A stretch of 64,000 nucleotides of DNA from DASSFG01 sp035547915 (GTDB lineage Bacteria > Planctomycetota > Planctomycetia > Pirellulales > JAICIG01): the NCBI GenBank assembly GCA_035547915.1, contig DASZTS010000145.1, positions 28,528-92,527 of the forward strand, read 5' to 3'. The notes below the pieces were generated by a model that was given only the letters and a program-made list of their open reading frames with translations, was not told the DNA's origin and ran no database searches. The position numbers and the translations under genes are program-made. Positions 53,446 to 62,158 of this stretch are shown here, piece by piece (the first letter of the stretch is position 1; every line of letters starts with the position of its first letter).

Positions 53446-54300
53446 TCAATCGATCAACCCACGCAGTGTGCGGAGGTTTATGACGTCGAGCTCTTCGCCG
53501 TCGACGAGCCCTTTGGGCGTCTCCAGGTACATCGGCACGTGTTCGAAACGGCCGTCGTTGAGCAGATGGCGAAACGGCTCGAGGCCGAGCAGCCCCTGGC
53601 CGATATGCTCGTGCCGATCGACGCGCGAGCCGAGCTCTCGCTTGCTGTCGTTGAGATGGAACGCCTTGACCTGCTCCAGCCCGACGATCGTGGCGAACTG
53701 TTTCATCGTCTCCCGATATTCGTCCACCGTCGCCAGCGGATAGCCGGCCGCGAAGATATGGCATGTATCGACGCAGACGCCGAGACGCTCCGGCTCTCGC
53801 ACCCCGTTCAGGATCGTGGCCAGGTGCTCGAAGCGGCAGCCGAGACAGCTCCCTTGCCCCGCGGTCGTCTCGAGCAGGATCCGCACACCCACTCCGCGCG
53901 TTTCCGCATGGACGTCGTCGAGCGCCGCGACGATCCGCCGCAGCCCCTGTTCTTCGCCGCTATCGAGGCTGGCGCCCGGGTGCGTCACAACATACGCCAA
54001 CCCCAGTTCCTCCGCGCGATTCACCTCGACGACCATCGCCTCGACACTGCGTCGCCACAACGCATCGTCGGGGCTCGCCAGATTGATGAGGTACGAATTG
54101 TGCGCGATGGGATATCCGATCGCGAGCGCCGCCAGCGTCGCCCGAAACTGTTCCGCTTCCGCCGGCAGAATCGGCTTCGCCCGCCACTGGTTGCCGTTCT
54201 TCGTGAAAATCTGCACGCAATCGCAGCCCACGGCGTGCGCGCGTTCGACCGCCTTATACAAACCGCCGGCGATCGATGTATGCGAACCGAGGAACGGCAA
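53446..54300 (-). CDS. nfo: endonuclease IV (AP endonuclease)
   Basis: A protein of 284 aa from a TTG at 54300 (fMet-PFLGSHTSIAGGLYK), chosen because AAGGG lies seven bases upstream and the sequence then matches family N-termini; a TTG at 54321 would add seven residues. A TIM-barrel enzyme with three zinc ions that cuts 5' of abasic sites. Zinc ligands are seen in GSHTS, IAHNSYLINLASPD, THPGA, LLETTAGQG, VDTCHIFAAGY, FHLNDSK, DRHEHIGQG and LETPKG. The length is standard. It is alone, with no other repair genes adjacent. Confidence 0.94.
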   Translation of the reverse strand: MPFLGSHTSIAGGLYKAVERAHAVGCDCVQIFTKNGNQWRAKPILPAEAEQFRATLAALAIGYPIAHNSYLINLASPDDALWRRSVEAMVVEVNRAEELGLAYVVTHPGASLDSGEEQGLRRIVAALDDVHAETRGVGVRILLETTAGQGSCLGCRFEHLATILNGVREPERLGVCVDTCHIFAAGYPLATVDEYRETMKQFATIVGLEQVKAFHLNDSKRELGSRVDRHEHIGQGLLGLEPFRHLLNDGRFEHVPMYLETPKGLVDGEELDVINLRTLRGLID

Positions 54301-54452
54301 CCAGGCACCCTTCAAAGACAAAAGAACAGCTTACCCGCCGTGGCCGAAGAGCGACAACGATGAGCTGCCCGCACGCCAGAATTAGGCCTGACCAATTTAC
54401 TCGCTACGCACAACAAGCGGCCGCGAAGCGCCATATTCGCGGTCGCGGCACG

Positions 54453-55679
54453 TCACGGTTCCGTCGGTTGGTCGTCTTCGAAGAGAAGGATGGACGGCGG
54501 CAACTCGGCGGAGGCCGGGACGATGGCAGACTGTTTGGCCGGCTTGGTAGGGTTAGCTGCTGGTTTCGCGATGGACCACAATCCCTTGGTCGACGATTTG
54601 GTCGGTGCGGCCGACCGAGCGGTCTGCTCCTCGAGTGCGGCCGTGTCGGGCGAGCGTCCGATCGGTTTCAGCAACGTCTTCCAGGACCGGGCCGTCAGTG
54701 CCGCCCATCTCGGGTGCGCAGGCGTACGCGTTTCGAGGCCCGATCGGTTCGGCAGTGACTGCGGCGGAGCGACGTCTGTTTCGGTCTCGTCCGCGGGCAA
54801 CGAGGCAGGCGGTGTCCGGGTCGCGAGATCCGTCGAGTCTTGCGGCTCCGACTCATTGTCGGTCGATGACAACTCGAACGGTGGCCGATCGTCGTCCAGT
54901 TCGTCGGCTGACATCGATTCGCCGGACTTGCCGGCAAACTTCTTCGCCGCCCGCGCCCACTTCGCTACCAATTTGGGTACCTTACGGCCTGCTGGCGTCG
55001 TCTCCTCATCCGTCGAATTTGCTGAGTCGCTGGATAGGCTGTCGGTATCAGACATCTCGGCCACGGCCGGCGCCATCCTGTGCGAGCGAGCCACCGTCGT
55101 GAGTTCGCGATCGGCGGCCTGCGAGTCGCTCTCGCCGGAACCGGCGCCGGAGACAATGCGCCCGCTGACACGGTCGCCCTCGAGCAGCCGATTGAGGTCG
55201 GTGCCGCCGGCCGGTTTGGCGATCGCGCGGCCACCGCCGGCGAGGTACACGATCCGGAGTCGCCCTACATGCTCGGTACCGAAGACCCGATGGCGGTGAA
55301 TGCTGAACTGACTCCCGACCGTTGGCTCGCGGCCACCAGCAAACTCTACATCGACGGTGGACGTTCTGAGGTTGACCCCGATGATCGTCCCGTTGAGCGT
55401 GCTGGCTTGTGGCTGGTCGGCCGTCGCTGGCGAACCGTTCGGGGCGCGCCGTTTTGCGGCCAGCCACTGGTACACCGTGACGTTGGATTCCTTGGCCCGC
55501 GGCGCCGACTCGGCCCCGAGCACGTCATCGAACGGTTCGTCTTGGGACGGGTCCGACTCCGGCGCCGCGGTTGCCGCAGGATCGTCCGCGGCAGACACCG
55601 ACCGGACTTGCACGACACTCGACTGCGCCAAACCGACTCCCAAGATGCACAACGTCTGCGCGAACTTCGTCAACCGCAT
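54453..55679 (-). CDS. exported low-complexity protein of unknown function
   Basis: A protein of 408 aa. A signal peptide (MRLTKFAQTLCILGVGLAQS..., cleavage near residue 31 before ADDP) marks it as exported. A small beta segment at about 90-175 (TIIGVNLRTSTVDVEFAGGR, SQFSIHRHRVFGTEHVGRLR) resembles the SH3-like fold seen in planctomycete surface proteins. The rest is Ser/Thr/Pro/Glu-rich and disordered, including DSDSLSSDSANSTDEETTP. The family is not recognised; a cell-surface role is inference. Confidence 0.65.
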   Translation of the reverse strand: MRLTKFAQTLCILGVGLAQSSVVQVRSVSAADDPAATAAPESDPSQDEPFDDVLGAESAPRAKESNVTVYQWLAAKRRAPNGSPATADQPQASTLNGTIIGVNLRTSTVDVEFAGGREPTVGSQFSIHRHRVFGTEHVGRLRIVYLAGGGRAIAKPAGGTDLNRLLEGDRVSGRIVSGAGSGESDSQAADRELTTVARSHRMAPAVAEMSDTDSLSSDSANSTDEETTPAGRKVPKLVAKWARAAKKFAGKSGESMSADELDDDRPPFELSSTDNESEPQDSTDLATRTPPASLPADETETDVAPPQSLPNRSGLETRTPAHPRWAALTARSWKTLLKPIGRSPDTAALEEQTARSAAPTKSSTKGLWSIAKPAANPTKPAKQSAIVPASAELPPSILLFEDDQPTEP

Positions 55680-55904
55680 ATTCGTCTCAAGAAAGCGTGT
55701 GCGAGACTGCCCCCCGCGATCGGAAAATCGTGATCGACCGGCGCAATCCTGGCATTTGGAATCGGCAGCAGAACCGGCACGGCTGAGCAGCGACCCCGCT
55801 CGTCGTCAGAACCCGTTCGACCCGCAAAGTCTGCCAGGCCGACGTTTGCGGAAGTGAGGCATTCGCGTAAACTGGGGAGCCCGGCAAATGCTCGCGAGAC
55901 AGTG

Positions 55905-57047
55905 ATGCCCGAGTCGACAAGCGTCAGCAAACCGCCCTTGAAGATCGGCCCGGTCGTGGTCGATCCGCCGATCTTGCAGGCGCCGATGGCCGGGTTCACC
56001 AACTACGCCTATCGACAGATCGTGCGACAGTTCGGCGGCGCGGGGTTGCAGGCCACCGAAATGATCAGCGCCAAGGGCTTCGTATCGCAGGGCGCGCGGC
56101 GGCAGGAGCTGCCCGACCGTCTGTGGGGCGTGAAAGACGAACCACGTCCGCTGGCGGTGCAGATCTGGGACAACGACCCAGCCATCTTGGCCGACGTCGG
56201 TGCCGCACTGGCCCACGAATTCCGTGTCAGCGTCGTCGACATCAATTTCGGCTGCCCCGTACGGCAGATCACGGTCGACGCGCACAGCGGTTCGTATCTT
56301 TTGCGCTATCCGGATCGCATCGGGCAGATCGTGGAGCGCGTCGCAGCCGCCTGTGCCCCAACCCCCGTCACGGCCAAGATCCGTCTGGGCTGTACGCGCG
56401 ATTGCATCACGGCCACGGAAGTGGCCCAGGTGGTCGAAGCAGCCGGCGGAGCGGCCCTTACGGTGCACGGGCGAACGGCGCAGGACTTCTTCCAAGGGTC
56501 GGCTAACTGGGAACGAATCTCGGCCTTGAAGGAGCACCTGAAGCGCATCCCGCTGATCGGAAACGGCGACCTGGACAGCCCCGAAAAGGTCGTGGCCGCC
56601 CTCACCAACTACCAGGTCGACGGGGTAATGATCGCCCGCGCCGCGTTGAGCAAGCCGTGGTTGTTCTGCCAGGCCGCGGCCGCGTTGAGGGGCGATAATG
56701 TGCCACGAGACCTGAACCTGGCCGAAGAACAACAGCTCTTGTTGCACCACTTCGGCCTGGTCGTGGCCCGCTTCGGCCCCGACAAGGGAACGCGCCTGAT
56801 GCGAAAGTTCGCCTGCTGCTATGCCCAGGGGCGTCCGGGAGCGAGGGAATTCCGTACACATGCCGCGAGGGTGAGCACGCCGGCCGAATTCCACCACGTC
56901 GTGGAGCGGTATTATCCGCGCGAAGAGGGATTGCCGGTCGGCGGTCGGCGGAATCAACCCACGAGCCACAGATTGGCCACGCCGTCGCGGCCACCGCTGG
57001 CCAGCATCTTGCCATCGGACGAAAAGGCGATGGCCGCCACGCTCTGA
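55905..57047 (+). CDS. dus: tRNA-dihydrouridine synthase
   Basis: A protein of 380 aa from the ATG at 55905 (a GTG at 55854 is possible). An FMN TIM-barrel that reduces uridine in the tRNA D-loop. Motifs: LQAPMAGFTNYAYRQIVRQF, VVDINFGCPVRQITVDAHSG (catalytic Cys in GCP), TAKIRLG, ALTVHGRTAQDFFQGSANW, IPLIGNGDLDSPE and GVMIARAALSKPWLF. It is closest to DusB. The last ~30 residues (from about 350) are Pro/Arg-rich and lie over the end of the opposing WD40 gene: the two genes overlap tail to tail by 94 bases. Confidence 0.92.
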   Translation: MPESTSVSKPPLKIGPVVVDPPILQAPMAGFTNYAYRQIVRQFGGAGLQATEMISAKGFVSQGARRQELPDRLWGVKDEPRPLAVQIWDNDPAILADVGAALAHEFRVSVVDINFGCPVRQITVDAHSGSYLLRYPDRIGQIVERVAAACAPTPVTAKIRLGCTRDCITATEVAQVVEAAGGAALTVHGRTAQDFFQGSANWERISALKEHLKRIPLIGNGDLDSPEKVVAALTNYQVDGVMIARAALSKPWLFCQAAAALRGDNVPRDLNLAEEQQLLLHHFGLVVARFGPDKGTRLMRKFACCYAQGRPGAREFRTHAARVSTPAEFHHVVERYYPREEGLPVGGRRNQPTSHRLATPSRPPLASILPSDEKAMAATL

Positions 57048-58090
57048 GTGTGGCCTTCGAATTCTCGCATCGCGAGTAAGGTGGCGGGGTCCCACAGGCT
57101 GACGTTCGCCTTGCTCTCCGGCGCGAGTCCCCCCGTAGCGATCAGGTTTGCCTGGGGAGCCACCGCGATCGCTTCGCTGCCCGGCGCCTCGAACGATGCC
57201 AGCACCTGACACGTGGTCAGGTCCCAGATGCGCACCAGATTGCGGCCGAGCACGATAATTCGCGTCCCATCGGGCGAGAATCCGACGCCGTAATCTTCGG
57301 TGTCGTCTTCACGGAACAGGAGCAGCTCCATGTGTTTTTCGCTCGTCCCGGTCTTCCAGATCGTGACCGGCCCGCGACCCGTCCAAACCGCCGCCACGTA
57401 ACGCCCACATGGCGAGAAGGCGAGGCGGCCGTTCCCGGTGCGTCCCGTGTCGATGGCCGCGGTCGTTTGCCAAGACGTTGTGTTCCAGAAACGAACGGTC
57501 CGATCGGCCGCGGCGCTGGCGAGCGTTTGTCCATCGGGCGAGAAGGCGACGGAAGTCACCTGCGCCTGGTGGCCGCGCAATGCGCGTTCGTGCACGCCCA
57601 TCACCGCGTCCCACAGACCGCGCTCGACGTTCCAGATCGAAATCGAATGGTCTTTGCTGCCGCTCGCCAGCAGCCGGCCGTCGGGCGAGAAAGCCAGCGT
57701 ACCGACCGGTTTGCGATGCCAATGCAAGATGGCCGACGCCGAGCCCGATCCCGTGTCCCACAAGATGGTCTCCGCCAATTCGCTCTTGGCGGCGTCGGAC
57801 GAAACAATGTCGGCCGTTGTCGCGAGTAGTCGTCCGTCCGGCGAAAAGGCGACCGAGTGGATGGGCCCGTTGTGGCCACGCATGGTCAGTTCGGCACCGG
57901 CCGCGGGAGCAAGCTGCGGGATGGTGAAGCCACGACCGCACGCGGGGCACCGCGCCTTCTTGCCTGCCAGATAGCGCTCGAAGCGCAATGTCTTGCCGCA
58001 CTCGCAGTCCCAGCGTCCGCGCAGGTCGTTGGCCGCGGGCGCGGACCAAGGGGCAGGAGCAGTCGAGCCCTGTTCGGAATGCGTCTGCAT
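56954..58090 (-). CDS. zinc-finger WD40 repeat protein
   Basis: A protein of 378 aa from the ATG at 58090, chosen because upstream residues look non-coding. A zinc finger of paired CxC/CxxC type (WDCECGKTL, then RCPACGRGF, about residues 29-55) precedes seven WD40 repeats, each with V-A-F-S-P-D-G-x-x-L-A-S and ending I-W/L-W (for example VGTLAFSPDGRLLASGSKD, VTSVAFSPDGQTLASAAAD). Seven blades give a closed propeller for protein binding. There is no kinase domain, unlike many planctomycete WD40 proteins. It overlaps dus by 94 bases at the 3' ends. Confidence 0.88.
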   Translation of the reverse strand: MQTHSEQGSTAPAPWSAPAANDLRGRWDCECGKTLRFERYLAGKKARCPACGRGFTIPQLAPAAGAELTMRGHNGPIHSVAFSPDGRLLATTADIVSSDAAKSELAETILWDTGSGSASAILHWHRKPVGTLAFSPDGRLLASGSKDHSISIWNVERGLWDAVMGVHERALRGHQAQVTSVAFSPDGQTLASAAADRTVRFWNTTSWQTTAAIDTGRTGNGRLAFSPCGRYVAAVWTGRGPVTIWKTGTSEKHMELLLFREDDTEDYGVGFSPDGTRIIVLGRNLVRIWDLTTCQVLASFEAPGSEAIAVAPQANLIATGGLAPESKANVSLWDPATLLAMREFEGHTQSVAAIAFSSDGKMLASGGRDGVANLWLVG

Positions 58091-58583
58091 TTTGTCCCGT
58101 CGTTTGTCCCAGTGCGTAAGGTGTATCATAGCCACACAAAAGTGCCAAAGCACCTACGCCGCAAAATGGTCCAGCGAACGCGGGACATGGTCATACGAAC
58201 GCTTACTAACCTTGGAGAGCCGAACTGGGCCCCAGGTTACCGCGCTCCTTTCCCAAACCTCCGTTCCGTGGTCGAAGAAGGGCAATCTGACAATGGGTTT
58301 AGCGTTTGCGGCAACAGTTTCATCAATGCCTCTGCTTAAACCGATAAAGCCAATTGGCAAAGGGAGGCAAACGGCCTTCTGCGCCCGGGTCCCGTCGTTC
58401 CGGGGGGTGTTTGAACGCTCGGTTTAAGAGTGGTAAACTGTGCCATTTACTAAATTTACGAAAGACGGCGCGGCTTTAAGCAGGCATGGTGATCGCATAA
58501 GCGTGGTGCATGACCTTAGCGGTGGATCGAGGGCGGCCCGCGCGCCCGAAGTGCGGCGATCAGAACCTTACGAGGGCCTAGGA
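58091..58583. other. 493-base spacer upstream of the acyl-AMP ligase fusion gene
   Basis: The GC content is lower than average. It carries the candidate promoter at 58411-58439. The fusion-gene frame is open back to 58440, but that part (SRHGDRISVVHDLSGGSRA) does not resemble an acyl-AMP ligase. No RNA gene is seen. Confidence 0.4.
58411..58439 (+). promoter_or_regulatory. candidate sigma-70 promoter
   Basis: TTGAAC and TAAACT separated by exactly 17 bases, 145 bases before the fusion-gene ATG, which would leave a leader of about 135 nt. Confidence 0.45.
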
Positions 58584-61500
58584 ATGGGCGACGAACAACA
58601 ATTCAGCTCGTTCTTCAGCCCCCCCACGCTGGTCGACCTGCTGGAGCGCCGCGCGCGGCTCCAAGGCAGTCGTACGGCCTATATCTTTCTGACCGACGGC
58701 GAGACCGACGAAGCCCCGATCACCTACGCCGAGCTCGACCGGCAGGCACGTGCCATAGCGGCCTGGCTCCAATCGCAAGGCCTCGAGGGGCAGCGCGCCC
58801 TGTTGTTGTTTCCGGCCGGGTTGGAGTTCATTGCGGCGTTCTTCGGCTGCCTCTATGCCGGTGTCGTGGCGGTGCCCGCTTATCCGCCGCGCATGAACCG
58901 TAAGCTAGACCGTATCCAAGCCATCGCTTGCGACGCCGAGGCAAAGGTTGCCCTGACTACCCAATCGGTCTTGGAACGGGTCACCCCGGTGTTGCGTCAG
59001 ACGCCCGAGCTGGAGCGGCTCACCTGGCTCGACACCGATTCGGTGCCGGCCGGCATCGAGCAATCGTGGCGGCGGCCCGGTTGTACGAGCACCACCCTCG
59101 CCTTCCTGCAATACACTTCCGGGTCGACCGGCACCCCGAAAGGCGTGATGCTCACGCACGCCAACCTGTTGCACAACTGCGGGCAGATCGGCTATGCCTT
59201 CGAGATGACCCGTTCGGTCAGCGGCGTCTTTTGGCTGCCGAGCTACCACGACATGGGGCTGGTGGGTGGCGTTCTTTGCCCGCTCTACCAGGGCGCCCTG
59301 AATGTCATCATGTCGCCGATGTCGTTCTTGCAGCGCCCCTTTCGCTGGCTGCAAGCGGTGTCGCGCTACCGCGCGGTTGTGAGCGGTGGGCCGAACTTCG
59401 CCTACGATCTCTGCGTGCGCAAGGTCACGCCGCAGCAGCGAGCCACGCTCGACCTCAGTTCGTGGAGCATCGCCTTCAACGGGGCCGAGCCGGTGCGTTC
59501 CGAGACCCTCGATCGCTTCGCCGAGATGTTCGAGCCCTGCGGTTTTCGACGCGAGGCGTTCTATCCTTGCTACGGGTTGGCCGAGGCCACCCTCATCGTC
59601 TCGGGTGGCTTGCGGGCCGCACCTCCTGTGGTGCGTTCCTTCGACGCCAAGGCGCTCGAGAACCGTCGGGTGATCGAAGTGCCCGCGATGGACGAAGAGG
59701 CCCGCTGGTTGGTCGGAAGCGGCCAGATGCTGGCGGACGAGGAGATCGTCATCGCCGATCCCCAGGCGCTCACCCGTTGCGGTCCGAGGCACGTCGGCGA
59801 GATTTGGGTCAAGAGCCCCAGCGTCGCCCAAGGTTATTGGCGGCGACCCGAAGAGACGGAACACGCCTTCCGCGCCCGTTTAAGAGATGTCGACGACGGT
59901 CCGTTCTTGCGCACCGGCGATTTGGGATTCTTCCAGGACGGCGAGCTGTTCGTCGCCGGCCGGTTGAAGGATCTGATCATCATCCGCGGGTTGAACCACT
60001 ATCCGCACGACATCGAACTGACCGTCGAAAAAAGCCACACGGGCATTCGTCCCGGCTGCGGCGCCGCCTTCACCACCGAAGTTGGCGACGAACCGAAACT
60101 GATCATCGTCTATGAGATGGAACGCCGGCAGCAGGGCGATCTGGACGAAGTATTCGAGGCGATCCGCCGAGACGTCGGTCGCGAGCACGAATTGCTGGTG
60201 GATACCATCGTCCTCGTGAAGCCGGGCAGCATTCCCAAGACGTCGAGCGGCAAGATTCAACGTCATGCCTGCCGCAACGCGTTCCTCGAGGGTGCTTTCG
60301 AAGAAATCGGCCGTTCCAGCGCCGGTGCCGAAGCGACGGTCGAGGCCAACCCGGCCGACACCGTCTCCTCACGTGCTGCGGATAGCACGGTTCGCGAAGC
60401 TGCTTCCGACACCGCCGTAAAACGCGACGAAATCGCGGAACAAACGGTCATTCCAACTGGCAAAGCGGAGCATGCGGCCAAGCCGCAGGAAAGCGAGCCG
60501 CACGCGGCACCACCCGCCAAGAGCAAAGCCACCATCTCGAAATCGGTCGCCGAGCAGGTGCTCGACGAGGTGCATCGGATCGCGAAAGAGCGGGCTCGTG
60601 GCCTGTCGCTCGATTCGAGCATCGTGGAATTGGGGCTCGACTCGCTCGAGCGGATGGAGATTCTGGCTTCGCTCGAAGAGCGGTTTGGCGGCCGCTTCCC
60701 CGAAGAGGTGCTGCCGCAGCTCGAGACCTGCCGCGAGGTGGTCGAAGCGGTCGAGAAATACCTGGGCGGTGGCGAAGCCGTCGGTGAACCGCGCGGCGAA
60801 ACGATTCCGCCGGAGCATTACCGCTTCGACCGCTATCCCGAATACCTGCGGCTCAAACAGAGCCTGGAGATGCTGCAACACAAGGGAGTGGGCAACCCCT
60901 ACTTCAACGTTCACGAGCGCGTCACCAACGACACGACGATGATCGGCGGCCGCGAGCTGATCAACTTCTCCAGCTACAACTACATTGGCATGTCGGGCGA
61001 TCCGACGGTGGCCAAGGCCGCCAAGGAGGCGATCGACCGCTTCGGCACATCGGTTTCGGCCAGCCGGCTCGTGTCGGGCGAGAAGACGATCCACCGGGAA
61101 TTGGAACTCGCGATCGCCAAATTGATCGGCGCCGACGATTCCATCGTCTACGTCGGCGGACATTCGACGAACGAGACCACGATCGGCCATCTGTTCGGCC
61201 CCGGCGACCTGATCCTGCACGATGCGCTCGCGCACAACAGCATCATCCAGGGGTGCATCTTGTCGGGCGCTCGTCGGCGACCGTTCCCGCACAACGACTG
61301 GGGAAGCGTCGACCGTCTGCTGCAAGACCTGCGTGGCGACTATCGGCGCGTGCTCGTGGCCATCGAGGGCACATACAGCATGGACGGCGACATTCCCGAT
61401 CTGCCACGATTCGTGGAGGTCAAGAAGCGCCATAAGGCCTTCTTGATGGTCGACGAAGCACACTCGGCCGGCGTGCTCGGCGAGAAGGGAGGCGGGATCG

Positions 61501-62081
61501 GTGAGTACTGGAATGTCAGCCCGGCCGATGTCGACCTGTGGATGGGTACGCTGAGCAAGTCGTTCGGAAGCTGCGGCGGCTACATCGCCGGCAACAAGGC
61601 CGTGGTCGAATACCTCAAATACACGGCTCCGGGCTTTGTCTACAGCGTCGGTATCTCTCCCTCGAACGCCGCGGCGGCGTTGGCTTCGATACGCGTGCTC
61701 GAACACGAGCCGGAGCGCGTTGCCCGCCTGCACGACAGGGCTGCGTTGTTCTTGGCGCTGGCGAAGGACGAGGGGCTCGACACCGGCTTGAGCAAGGATA
61801 CGCCCGTCATCCCGATCATTCTCGGCGATTCGATCCGCTGCTTGCAGCTCTCGCAGGCGCTCGGACAGCGTGGCATCAATGTGCAGCCGATCGTGCACCC
61901 TGCCGTCGAAGAAAAGGCGGCCCGTCTGCGATTCTTCATCACCTCGAAGCACACCGAGGAGCAGATTCGCTACACCGTGTCGGCCCTGGCCGAGGAGCTT
62001 TCCAAGCTCAACTCGGGCCACACGGTGAGCCACAACGGCAATGGCGCGGCCGGCAAACAGCGGCGCAGCGCGAACCGATAA
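58584..62081 (+). CDS. fatty acyl-AMP ligase - ACP - alpha-oxoamine synthase fusion
   Basis: A protein of 1165 aa from the ATG at 58584 (GAGGG about ten bases upstream). Residues 1-~570 are an acyl-AMP ligase: FLQYTSGSTGTPKGVMLTH, WLPSYHDMGLVGGVLCPLYQ and LKDLIIIRGLNHYPHDIE, the FAAL rather than acyl-CoA type. After a linker comes an ACP (about 650-735) with the phosphopantetheine Ser687 in LGLDSLERME. Residues ~775-1150 are an alpha-oxoamine synthase (SPT/KBL/BioF family): INFSSYNYIGMSGDP, DEAHSAGVLG and the PLP Lys992 in GTLSKSFGSCGG. It would activate a fatty acid, load it on the ACP and condense it with an amino acid. Serine and a sphingoid product are inferred, not shown. Confidence 0.88.
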   Translation: MGDEQQFSSFFSPPTLVDLLERRARLQGSRTAYIFLTDGETDEAPITYAELDRQARAIAAWLQSQGLEGQRALLLFPAGLEFIAAFFGCLYAGVVAVPAYPPRMNRKLDRIQAIACDAEAKVALTTQSVLERVTPVLRQTPELERLTWLDTDSVPAGIEQSWRRPGCTSTTLAFLQYTSGSTGTPKGVMLTHANLLHNCGQIGYAFEMTRSVSGVFWLPSYHDMGLVGGVLCPLYQGALNVIMSPMSFLQRPFRWLQAVSRYRAVVSGGPNFAYDLCVRKVTPQQRATLDLSSWSIAFNGAEPVRSETLDRFAEMFEPCGFRREAFYPCYGLAEATLIVSGGLRAAPPVVRSFDAKALENRRVIEVPAMDEEARWLVGSGQMLADEEIVIADPQALTRCGPRHVGEIWVKSPSVAQGYWRRPEETEHAFRARLRDVDDGPFLRTGDLGFFQDGELFVAGRLKDLIIIRGLNHYPHDIELTVEKSHTGIRPGCGAAFTTEVGDEPKLIIVYEMERRQQGDLDEVFEAIRRDVGREHELLVDTIVLVKPGSIPKTSSGKIQRHACRNAFLEGAFEEIGRSSAGAEATVEANPADTVSSRAADSTVREAASDTAVKRDEIAEQTVIPTGKAEHAAKPQESEPHAAPPAKSKATISKSVAEQVLDEVHRIAKERARGLSLDSSIVELGLDSLERMEILASLEERFGGRFPEEVLPQLETCREVVEAVEKYLGGGEAVGEPRGETIPPEHYRFDRYPEYLRLKQSLEMLQHKGVGNPYFNVHERVTNDTTMIGGRELINFSSYNYIGMSGDPTVAKAAKEAIDRFGTSVSASRLVSGEKTIHRELELAIAKLIGADDSIVYVGGHSTNETTIGHLFGPGDLILHDALAHNSIIQGCILSGARRRPFPHNDWGSVDRLLQDLRGDYRRVLVAIEGTYSMDGDIPDLPRFVEVKKRHKAFLMVDEAHSAGVLGEKGGGIGEYWNVSPADVDLWMGTLSKSFGSCGGYIAGNKAVVEYLKYTAPGFVYSVGISPSNAAAALASIRVLEHEPERVARLHDRAALFLALAKDEGLDTGLSKDTPVIPIILGDSIRCLQLSQALGQRGINVQPIVHPAVEEKAARLRFFITSKHTEEQIRYTVSALAEELSKLNSGHTVSHNGNGAAGKQRRSANR

Positions 62082-62158
62082 CAGCCGCCGTATAGCGTGC
62101 CGGAGCCGGAGTTTCGCAGGAGAGAAATCGGTCGCCAAAGCCGATTCTCCAGAGCGCG

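Noticed and set aside
53137..54363. 408-codon plus-strand frame over the spacer and nfo
   Set aside because: The nfo frame on the minus strand has all zinc ligands; this is its shadow.
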